A stretch of DNA of 64,000 bases, from assembly GCF_040513375.1 (NCBI RefSeq), contig NZ_JBEVTG010000002.1, forward strand, positions 372,001-436,000, written 5' to 3'. The stretch is from Flagellimonas_B algarum. GTDB taxonomy: Bacteria > Bacteroidota > Bacteroidia > Flavobacteriales > Flavobacteriaceae. The translations under genes were made by a program, and so were the position numbers. Shown here piece after piece: positions 7,314 through 14,660 of the stretch (its first letter is position 1; each line of letters opens with the position of its first letter). The notes under the pieces are model-generated. The model had not been told where the DNA came from. It saw nothing but the letters and a program-made list of their open reading frames with translations, and searched no databases.

Positions 7314-9172
7314 AAAAACTAACCATACTCCTTATGCTCTCGGCAATCGAACTAGTTGGGCAAAACAGTACTAAAATAGACAGCCTTTTACATGTATATC
7401 AAACAACAAACAATGATAGTATAAAACTTCGGGCGAGTAATAGGATTACCTCCTATTATATGTATCGTGATATCGACAAAGCAAAGAGTTTTGCCCAAAT
7501 CCAATTGCAGCTTTCGAAAGATGCAAACAATGATCAAGCACGTCTGAAAGCCTTGAATCATTTCTCAACCATTTATACTCGGCTAAGTCAATATGACTCC
7601 GCCCAATATTACATTGAAAAAACCTTGGACCTTGCCATTGAAACAAAAAACTTAAGTCAGGAATCCATTTCCAGGCATAGTTGGGTAATCATGGAAATAG
7701 ATAGAGGTAATTATGAAAAGGCAATGGCTCTTAATGAAAAAAACATCGAGTTCAACCAGAAAATTCAAGACACCTTGGGTTTAGCCATGTCGTATGAAAC
7801 GGAGAGTTCCATATACACGGACAAGGGGTTTTATGAATTGTCCCTCAAAAGTGTGATGAAGAGTCTGGAGGTTTATGAAAAATTTGGAGATAGTATCCGT
7901 ATAGCTGATGTTTTCCAAAAAATAGCGGTTATTGAAAACTCGCTAGAAAATTTTGATAGTGCTATAGCGAATAGCAACAAGGCATTGAAGATCTATGAGC
8001 GATTTGAGGATATTGAATACCAAGCAATGATGTTGAATATCCTAGGAATCTCTTACAAATTCAAAAAACAATTTAGGGAAGCGGAAACCTATTTTTTAAA
8101 GAGCATGGAAATCTCACAAAAATTTGGTTATACCACTATTTACTTAGTGAGTATTGCGCACCTAAGCGATACTTATCTAGAGCTTAACGAGAACCAAAAG
8201 GCGAAAAAATTAATAGATGAGGGAATTGCGACATCAAAAGAACTGAATATCCATCGTATGGCATCTTATTTTAAGATGCGAAGGGCAAAATATCTTAAAA
8301 ACATCAATGCCAAAGAAAAGAGTTTAGCCTTGTTGGACGAAATTATCCGTGAATTTCCGAATGAGAAAGAGTACTTATTGTCCGCTTATAAAATCAAGAT
8401 GGAAATTTACAAGGAACAAGGCAGGTTTCAAGCGGCTTACGAACATTTTGAAACCTTTAAAATATTGGAAGATTCGACTTCCAAGAAGACCAATGCCCAA
8501 AAAATCGATGAACTAAGAATTATCCACCAGACAGAACAAAAAGAAGCTGAAATCGCGTTACAGGAAGAGGAAATCAACACCTTGAATGAAAAGTCCCGGG
8601 CCGATAACCTGCAAAAAGGATTATACGCTGGAGGTATGGGCTCTGCCCTAGCCTTATCAGGACTGCTTGTCTTCGGGTTTCGTCAGCGGATGAAAAAGAA
8701 CCGTATCGCCCGTGAAAAACAGGAAGAAATCTATAGACAAGAAATCGCACACAAGAAAAAGGAACTGGCGAGCCAGACCTTACATTTGGTGCAGAAAAAC
8801 ACCTTTTTAGACGAACTCAAGGAGAATTTGGAAAACCTCAAAAACTCGCCCGATAAGTTTAAAATGGAGTTCCGCCGCATTGTAATGTTACTGAAAAAGG
8901 AAAAAGCTTCCGACAAGGATTGGGAGACCTTCAAAACCTACTTTTCAGAGGTGCACAACGACTTTGATCAAAAGTTGAAAACCCTCTATGCCGATATTTC
9001 GGAGAAGGAAATCCGTTTGGCGGCCTTTTTACGCATGAACTTGACCACCAAAGAGATTGCGGCCACCTTAAACGTTTTGCCCGATAGCATTTTGAAATCA
9101 AAGTACCGGCTCAAAAAGAAACTGGGTTTGGATAAAGAAACAGACCTAACTACTTTTTTAAATACCCTATGA
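7310..9172 (+). CDS. membrane-spanning TPR sensor with cytoplasmic helix-turn-helix (copy 2)
   Basis: A 620-residue paralogue of the preceding gene with the same order: signal peptide (MKKLTILLMLSAIELVGQ), TPR-like repeats to about residue 410, one transmembrane helix, coiled coil and C-terminal LuxR-like helix-turn-helix. The N-terminal sensor is clearly diverged from copy 1, while the C-terminal 200 residues are almost identical (only TSYLNTL versus TTFLNTL at the end). It overlaps both neighbours by four bases, so translation of the three genes is probably coupled. The pattern suggests different signals feeding a shared DNA-binding output, or heteromeric regulators. Confidence 0.88.
   Translation: MKKLTILLMLSAIELVGQNSTKIDSLLHVYQTTNNDSIKLRASNRITSYYMYRDIDKAKSFAQIQLQLSKDANNDQARLKALNHFSTIYTRLSQYDSAQYYIEKTLDLAIETKNLSQESISRHSWVIMEIDRGNYEKAMALNEKNIEFNQKIQDTLGLAMSYETESSIYTDKGFYELSLKSVMKSLEVYEKFGDSIRIADVFQKIAVIENSLENFDSAIANSNKALKIYERFEDIEYQAMMLNILGISYKFKKQFREAETYFLKSMEISQKFGYTTIYLVSIAHLSDTYLELNENQKAKKLIDEGIATSKELNIHRMASYFKMRRAKYLKNINAKEKSLALLDEIIREFPNEKEYLLSAYKIKMEIYKEQGRFQAAYEHFETFKILEDSTSKKTNAQKIDELRIIHQTEQKEAEIALQEEEINTLNEKSRADNLQKGLYAGGMGSALALSGLLVFGFRQRMKKNRIAREKQEEIYRQEIAHKKKELASQTLHLVQKNTFLDELKENLENLKNSPDKFKMEFRRIVMLLKKEKASDKDWETFKTYFSEVHNDFDQKLKTLYADISEKEIRLAAFLRMNLTTKEIAATLNVLPDSILKSKYRLKKKLGLDKETDLTTFLNTL
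8585..8883 (+). repeat. near-identical segment, copy in second TPR-HTH gene
   Basis: Partner of 6726-7024, with one visible mismatch in 299 bases. The third gene carries the same region at about 10470-10760 but with many synonymous and some amino-acid differences, so the recent exchange involved copies 1 and 2. Confidence 0.85.
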
Positions 9173-11052
9173 AACTTTATAGCCTTCTATTTTTTCTCAC
9201 TTTTTATGTGTCGCTTAATGCACAGTATGGCTCCAACCGTCAGAAAATAGATAGTCTTTCAAACCTTTTGCAAGCTATCCCCAGAGATTCTTCAAGAACT
9301 TCCATTCTAGTTGACCTTTGGAGAGCACATATCAATAATGATGTAGATCAGGCCCTCACCATTAGTGATTCAATTATTGTTTTGGGAAAAGACTTGAATA
9401 ACAACTCGATTCTTGCTACGGGCTATCAACGTAAAGGCATTGCCTATTTCTATTATGATGACCTGTCCAAATCAACGTCATTTTACAAGAAAACACTGCA
9501 GTTAAGCCAACAACAAGGAAAAACCGCAACCACGGCGGCGATGGAATTGAATATTTCCCAGAATTACGAAAAACTGGGCATGATGGATAGCGCGCTATAT
9601 TTTTCTGAAAAGGCCAAGAGTAATTTTGGAGCTATAAATGATCGTGCTGGGTTGGGGAGTGTGTATCATACCCTAGGTGTTATACGCGGCAGTCAAGGCT
9701 ATCACCAACTGGCATTGGAAAACGCAATTTCGGCTGCAAAAATATTTGAATCCGTAAAAGACTCCCTTCGGTGGAGTGATGCCAATTCATTGATTGCGCA
9801 ATCGTATCTAAAGATGAAAGACAGCACATCAGCGGAGCCCTATTTTAGAAGCGCGATGGAACTTTATAAAAGGAAAAATGACAAGCATTACCAATGCCTA
9901 ACCATGACGAACCTGGCAGCCCTATTGTTTAAAAGGCCTGAAAAACAGCTGGAAGCAGATTCGCTTTTGATGGAAAGTATTTCGATTGCGAAGAAGATAA
10001 AGGGGCCTATTTATGAATCGCTTGCCTATTTGATACAAGGTGGGTTGTACCAGCATCAGGGCAAATTCGCGGATGCCGAGAATAACTTTCTGAAATCCCA
10101 AACGATTTCGGATTCAACGGGAAACAGAAATCATGGATTTCAAGCAAGGCTGGGTTTGGCTGGGATTTATGTAGAACGAGGGCAAACTGCCAAAGCGGAT
10201 GAATTGCTTGAAAAAATACTACGCAACATGGGAAGTGAAATTGGTTTCAGCTTGAAAAGCAAGGCCTTTCGTTTGCAATCCACCCTTAAGTCAAAACTTG
10301 GCAAACCGGTAGCTGCTCTAGCTTCTTATCAAAATTACAAAGGGATGAATGACAGCATCTTTAATATTGAAAATGGGAATCGTTTTCGAGAGTTGCAAAT
10401 CATGTATGAGACCGAAAAAAAGGAAGCCGCGCTCGTCTTACAAGAAAAGGAAATACAAACGCTGAACCAAGAGGTTGAAATCAGCAACCTTCGCAAGGGC
10501 CTGTATATGGGAGGTATGGCCTCTGCCCTGGCCCTTTTTGGACTCTCCGTTTTCGGGTACCGTCAACGCATCAAAAAGAACCGTATCGCCCGCGAAAAGC
10601 AGGAAGCGATTTACAAACAGGAAATCGCTCACAAGAAAAAGGAACTGGCCAGCCAGACGCTGCATTTGGTGCAGAAAAACACCTTTTTGGACGAGCTCAA
10701 AGAGAATTTGGAGAACCTCAAAAGCTCCCCGGACAAGTTTAAGATGGAGTTTCGCCGCATTGTGATGCTGCTCAAAAAGGAAAAGGCCTCCGACAAGGAT
10801 TGGGAGACCTTTAAAACCTATTTTTCAGAGGTGCACAACGACTTCGACCAAAAGTTGAAAACCCTCTATGCCGATATTTCGGAAAAAGAAATCCGATTGG
10901 CGGCCTTTTTACGGATGAACCTGACCACGAAGGAAATCGCGGCCACGATGAACGTCTTGCCCGATAGTATTTTGAAATCAAAGTACCGGCTCAAAAAGAA
11001 ATTGGACTTGGGTAAGGACATCGATCTGGTCGGATTTTTGAATACACTTTAA
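9169..11052 (+). CDS. membrane-spanning TPR sensor with cytoplasmic helix-turn-helix (copy 3)
   Basis: A 627-residue third paralogue: signal peptide (MKLYSLLFFLTFYVSLNAQ), TPR-like region, transmembrane helix (GGMASALALFGLSVFGY), coiled coil, and helix-turn-helix (LRMNLTTKEIAATMNVLPDS). The C-terminal part is homologous to copies 1 and 2 but has about ten or more residue differences (for example KKLDLGKDIDLVGFLNTL), unlike the near identity between copies 1 and 2. The start overlaps copy 2 by ATGA. The stop codon overlaps the stop of the convergent small lipoprotein gene within TTAA at 11049-11052. Confidence 0.87.
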   Translation: MKLYSLLFFLTFYVSLNAQYGSNRQKIDSLSNLLQAIPRDSSRTSILVDLWRAHINNDVDQALTISDSIIVLGKDLNNNSILATGYQRKGIAYFYYDDLSKSTSFYKKTLQLSQQQGKTATTAAMELNISQNYEKLGMMDSALYFSEKAKSNFGAINDRAGLGSVYHTLGVIRGSQGYHQLALENAISAAKIFESVKDSLRWSDANSLIAQSYLKMKDSTSAEPYFRSAMELYKRKNDKHYQCLTMTNLAALLFKRPEKQLEADSLLMESISIAKKIKGPIYESLAYLIQGGLYQHQGKFADAENNFLKSQTISDSTGNRNHGFQARLGLAGIYVERGQTAKADELLEKILRNMGSEIGFSLKSKAFRLQSTLKSKLGKPVAALASYQNYKGMNDSIFNIENGNRFRELQIMYETEKKEAALVLQEKEIQTLNQEVEISNLRKGLYMGGMASALALFGLSVFGYRQRIKKNRIAREKQEAIYKQEIAHKKKELASQTLHLVQKNTFLDELKENLENLKSSPDKFKMEFRRIVMLLKKEKASDKDWETFKTYFSEVHNDFDQKLKTLYADISEKEIRLAAFLRMNLTTKEIAATMNVLPDSILKSKYRLKKKLDLGKDIDLVGFLNTL

Positions 11053-11210
11053 AATTGCACCCAATTGCCTTGATCCTCATCGTCATCGCCGCCATCGGCC
11101 GATTGGTCATACAGATCTTGGTCTGATTCCGAGGCGCATGCCGTAAAAGAGATCGACATCGCTCCTATTGCCAAAAGAAATAGGAAATGCTTGAATTTTG
11201 AATGTTTCAT
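11049..11210 (-). CDS. very small acidic lipoprotein
   Basis: A 53-residue protein starting at MKHSKFKHFLFLL. The hydrophobic signal ends in the lipobox SFTAC, and the mature part is only about 30 residues, very acidic (SADGGDDDEDQGNWVQF). Longer in-frame starts up to 11327 would place unlikely sequence before the signal, so I reject them. Its stop shares four bases with the end of the third TPR regulator. Small acidic lipoproteins of this kind sit beside regulators in other Flavobacteria, but no function is known to me. Confidence 0.65.
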   Translation of the reverse strand: MKHSKFKHFLFLLAIGAMSISFTACASESDQDLYDQSADGGDDDEDQGNWVQF

Positions 11211-11386
11211 TCTATAGTTTTTGGTTATCCTTAAAACTACGAAAAAGAACATCATGAAGCGGTATACCCATTTCCCCTCCATAAAGCAATTCAAAAAAGA
11301 TGTCGATGCCTTCATCGATAAGACCACTAAGTAGAAATTGACACCTGGTCACCCTCAATACTTTAGGGTTTTGATGGTCCTTTGCG

Positions 11387-11394
11387 TATTTTTG
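11387..11394 (+). promoter_or_regulatory. -7 promoter element, probably giving a leaderless mRNA
   Basis: TATTTTTG is a full match to TAnnTTTG and ends only four bases before the GTG start at 11399. Transcription would begin at or next to the start codon. The closest TTG (11371-11373) is 13 bases upstream, shorter than the usual 17-23. Confidence 0.5.
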
Positions 11395-11398
11395 TACT

Positions 11399-11806
11399 GT
11401 GGAAAAGCAAGAAAAAATCATTCTCTTTGACGGGGTATGCAATCTGTGCAACGGCGCCATCCAATTCGTGATCAAACGCGACAAGAAGGATGTTTTTCGG
11501 TATGCGGCCCTACAAAGCGAGATCGGCCAACGAATGATCGCAGAGCGGGGTATCGACACCTCCAAAACGGATTCGATCATTTTGGTCGAAGAAGGGGTGG
11601 CGTATTTCGTCAAGTCGGATGCCGCCCTTGAAATCGCCAAACACCTTAGCGGTGGGTGGTCTGCACTTCGCATTTTTTCCTTTATCCCGAGTTCCATTCG
11701 GGATGTGGTCTACGATTTCATCGCCAGAAACCGCTACCGGTGGTTCGGTCGCAAAGACCAATGCATGATCCCGACCCCCGAGCTACAGGCTAAATTTTTG
11801 GATTAA
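11399..11806 (+). CDS. thiol-disulfide oxidoreductase-like DCC family protein
   Basis: A 135-residue protein with the family signature near its N-terminus: FDGVCNLCNGAIQF (residues about 10-23), the DxxCxxC motif that names the DCC (YuxK) family. The remaining chain (FRYAALQSEIGQ, IARNRYRWFGR) fits the usual 130-residue length. Members are predicted thioredoxin-fold redox proteins, but their substrates are not established. The start is GTG, which a -7 element four bases upstream supports. Its stop overlaps the convergent secreted-protein gene in TTAA at 11803-11806. Confidence 0.9.
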   Translation: MEKQEKIILFDGVCNLCNGAIQFVIKRDKKDVFRYAALQSEIGQRMIAERGIDTSKTDSIILVEEGVAYFVKSDAALEIAKHLSGGWSALRIFSFIPSSIRDVVYDFIARNRYRWFGRKDQCMIPTPELQAKFLD

Positions 11807-12507
11807 TCAAAAGAAACCGGCTGGGTGAGCGCCTTGATGACCTCGTCGTCACCTGCAAATTGTTTTTCGAAGTTGTAGGGTACGGGTTTGTACGGATTGT
11901 ACCCCAATTCGATAAACTTCTGCTGGCCTTTGACCTCCACGAAGCGATACATCCGGAAGGGTTTCGTATCCGGATGGGCCTGGGCGTAGGCCTTTAGGGC
12001 GGGACTGATTTCCTCACGGATCGATAACGCCTCCAACAAGGCTTCTCGAGTGACTTCATCATAGCCCGGCAAGCCTTCCAAACGTTGGGCCCCGGCTTCG
12101 GAGAATACCCAATTCAAGGTCAGGGTATGCCATTCTGGCAATCCGTTTTCGACATAGGCGGTTTCCACGGCCTCCATGCTATCAGCAGGATAATAAACAC
12201 CTATTGCTTTGATTTGACCTCCATCCCTCATCGAAGTGGCCATCAAGGCATACGCATCCTTGCCGCGACGCCGGGTGACGATGTAAGTGGAATCATTCAA
12301 GCGTTTCCCGATAGCGACGGTGTCGATTCGGGCGGGATAGGGACTTTCTGCTTCCCGAACTTGTTCGTACAAAATCAGGTCCTTGGTTTCCGTGATCCGT
12401 TGTTTGTCTCCCTGTAAACTGTAGGCATACCAAACACTTCCCTCCTGGCCTAAACCGAGCAAGGGGATCAAAAACACTAGGGAAACAATGAGAACGGATT
12501 TATACAT
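11803..12507 (-). CDS. secreted protein of unknown function
   Basis: A 234-residue protein with a signal peptide (MYKSVLIVSLVFLIPLLGLGQ). The mature part is soluble with mixed structure (VWYAYSLQGDKQRI, DSTYIVTRRRGKDAYAL, RMYRFVEVKGQQKFIELG). I do not recognise a family. It is monocistronic, between a convergent DCC gene and the protease gene 140 bases upstream. Its upstream region carries a pair of 10-bp direct repeats placed like an activator site, so it may be a specifically induced gene. Confidence 0.75.
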   Translation of the reverse strand: MYKSVLIVSLVFLIPLLGLGQEGSVWYAYSLQGDKQRITETKDLILYEQVREAESPYPARIDTVAIGKRLNDSTYIVTRRRGKDAYALMATSMRDGGQIKAIGVYYPADSMEAVETAYVENGLPEWHTLTLNWVFSEAGAQRLEGLPGYDEVTREALLEALSIREEISPALKAYAQAHPDTKPFRMYRFVEVKGQQKFIELGYNPYKPVPYNFEKQFAGDDEVIKALTQPVSFD

Positions 12508-12525
12508 GATGGTGGGTTTTCAACA

Positions 12526-12594
12526 GAAAGGTACGGTCGCGCTATGGATTCGGCGTCACTTTTTGTACCACTGCCTACCAATCCTGTACCACTG
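12526..12594 (-). promoter_or_regulatory. promoter with paired direct repeats
   Basis: On the minus strand, TACCTTTC (12533-12526) is one mismatch from TAnnTTTG and lies 19 bases before the ATG at 12507. Upstream, the 10-mer TGTACCACTG (plus-strand reading) occurs at 12564-12573 and 12585-12594, exactly 21 bases apart. That is two helical turns, so both sit on one DNA face. This geometry is typical of a dimeric activator such as a LytTR-type regulator; the regulator identity is inference only. Confidence 0.5.
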
Positions 12595-12647
12595 ACCACA
12601 AAATCAACCCATTCCGTTTTCAGAAACGGTCAAAGAAAATGAGTCGA

Positions 12648-14507
12648 TCAGCCCCCAAAGTGCAGCTGCGACAGGTAATACAAGCCCAAGAGTACGGTGA
12701 AGTTGTGCAGCCCATGGAGGACGATACCGGCCAAGAGCCCATGGCTTTTCTTGGTATAATAGCCCACGATCAAGGCAAAGACGAAGAAAAACAGGAACAA
12801 GCTCAAGTCATCATGCACCAAGGCGAACAAGACCGCCTGAAACACATTGGCCGCCTTGAACCCAATATACTTCTCGACCGAACCCAAGATCACCCCCCTG
12901 AAGATGATCTCTTCATAAATGGGTACGATGACGGCTGCCATCAAAGCGGTCACCAAAAAGCCGTGTTGTGACATCACGGCCAAAATCTCTTGTTCGGCGC
13001 CCAAAATGAAATTCAAATCGAAGGACGGGCCTTCCACTTCCACGAACAGTCCGATGATCTTTAGTAAAATCCGATTGAAAATGACGAAAACCACGGCCAA
13101 GCCGATGATCCGCCCCCAACCCAATTCGCCCCCGAAGACCTGCTTTAGACGGGCTTTGTTCAAAACAAAGAGCGTGCCTAGGGCCATAAAGAGCACGAAC
13201 AAGATCATCTCACCGGCCAATACCTCCGTTTCGAGGACTTCCTCCCCATAGACCACTACCAGGTCGAACATATAGTTCATAGTCTGTTCGTATTCATAGG
13301 CAAAAATCGTGGCGATCTGGGCCAACAAATAGACCGCACTCAACAACCAAAAATGTTCGATAGTCCAGCTAAAATCGAGGCGCCGCTTAAAGTGGACGCC
13401 GCTTTTGTGTAAAACCTTTCCCAAACCGAATATGGGCAAGATCCAGAAGTAGGGAATGATGAAACAGATGATGATCAGTACGTACAACAAGGCAAAATGA
13501 AAGGCTTCTTTGACTGTCCAGGCTAAAAACGGATCTTTTAAGAAAACACGGAACCGTTTGATTCCGAAGAAATCATCGAAGGCTCGCTCCTCTTGTAGGT
13601 TTCTATACGTTTGTAAGGCCTGTTCCGCATTGGAATACGTCAGGTCATGGGCAAAAAGTCGTTGCTTGCTAGCCACGCGATCCCATTCGTTCAAGGTGTC
13701 ACGTACCAAAGCTTCACGTGCGGCATCCACACTACCGAGATCGGCCAGTGCTTTCGCCACTTCGGCATTGTCGATATAGGTAGAGTCCTTTGTCCGTACC
13801 CAATCGAACAACTCCAAGGCCTTTTCGGGTTCGTTGAGTTTCAACAGCAGGTTGGCCTTTTGGTTGATGTTCCAGACGACCGTATCCTTTTCCAAATAAG
13901 GCAAGAGGGCTTTTTTAGCCAGTTCCGTTTTCCCTTGTTCCTGCAAAATCCCGGCAATTTGTATGGAAAGATCCAAATCCGCATCGATTTGCTGTGCGGA
14001 TTGGTAGTAGGCCAAAGCTTTAGGTTGGTCTTCTTGATGGTAGGCCCCAAGCATTTTGAATACTTCCCCTTTTTGCCGGGGTGACCATTGTGCATCATCT
14101 TCACGGATCAGGGTCCGGGCCGATTCCAACAATTCCAATCGGGATTCGCCGTACCGATTTTCGGCCACATAAATCAGAACCCTGGGATGGTTGGGATGTG
14201 TCTGATAGAGCGCATCGATGCAAGCCTCCGTCTCATCGTATTTGAGGTTGTACCCCTCATACTCATCAAAATAGGAATTGCCGATGAATTTACAGCGTTC
14301 GACAAGTGCGCCGATATCGCCTGGGTTGTTGGCAATATGCGCGTCGTAGGCCGCCAGAATGGTCTCGAAATGCACATCCTTGGCCTTGTTCAGTTCATCA
14401 ACAAAATGCCGGTGGCTGTCTACGGCCCCGAATTCCGGTGGTTCTTGCGCACTTAGGGTGATGGCAAACAACATGAACAAGAGTGCGGCAATGGATGGGA
14501 ACCTCAT
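12648..14507 (-). CDS. TPR protein fused to CPBP (CAAX/Abi) intramembrane metalloprotease
   Basis: A 619-residue protein. A signal peptide (MRFPSIAALLFMLFAITLSAQ) is followed by a helical TPR-like region to about residue 290, then around eight hydrophobic segments. The C-terminal domain carries the CPBP protease signature: YEEIIFRG (EE at about 532-533, Arg at 537), a second-motif His in FALVHDD (about 565) and HGLHN (about 598-602). CPBP family members are glutamic/metallo intramembrane proteases, related to Rce1. The fusion with a long periplasmic TPR domain suggests substrate recruitment outside the membrane. It is monocistronic. A short hairpin (12614-12629) after the stop has no U-tract. 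Confidence 0.88.
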   Translation of the reverse strand: MRFPSIAALLFMLFAITLSAQEPPEFGAVDSHRHFVDELNKAKDVHFETILAAYDAHIANNPGDIGALVERCKFIGNSYFDEYEGYNLKYDETEACIDALYQTHPNHPRVLIYVAENRYGESRLELLESARTLIREDDAQWSPRQKGEVFKMLGAYHQEDQPKALAYYQSAQQIDADLDLSIQIAGILQEQGKTELAKKALLPYLEKDTVVWNINQKANLLLKLNEPEKALELFDWVRTKDSTYIDNAEVAKALADLGSVDAAREALVRDTLNEWDRVASKQRLFAHDLTYSNAEQALQTYRNLQEERAFDDFFGIKRFRVFLKDPFLAWTVKEAFHFALLYVLIIICFIIPYFWILPIFGLGKVLHKSGVHFKRRLDFSWTIEHFWLLSAVYLLAQIATIFAYEYEQTMNYMFDLVVVYGEEVLETEVLAGEMILFVLFMALGTLFVLNKARLKQVFGGELGWGRIIGLAVVFVIFNRILLKIIGLFVEVEGPSFDLNFILGAEQEILAVMSQHGFLVTALMAAVIVPIYEEIIFRGVILGSVEKYIGFKAANVFQAVLFALVHDDLSLFLFFFVFALIVGYYTKKSHGLLAGIVLHGLHNFTVLLGLYYLSQLHFGG

Positions 14508-14660
14508 GGATTGGTTTGGATTGGATTGGTTTCCTAAAGGTAACGATCAAAACTTTGTGAAAGTACAATTTCACTCATCGGGAGGCCTTCTTTACGAAAT
14601 CTAGGTTTTCTGCGCCCAGCCTATCCCCTAGGTTCGCTTAAAATCCTAAAAGCCTTTCTT

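Noticed and set aside
12614..12629. CCGTTT/AAACGG hairpin after the TPR-CPBP gene as terminator
   Set aside because: Short stem and no T-tract on the relevant strand.
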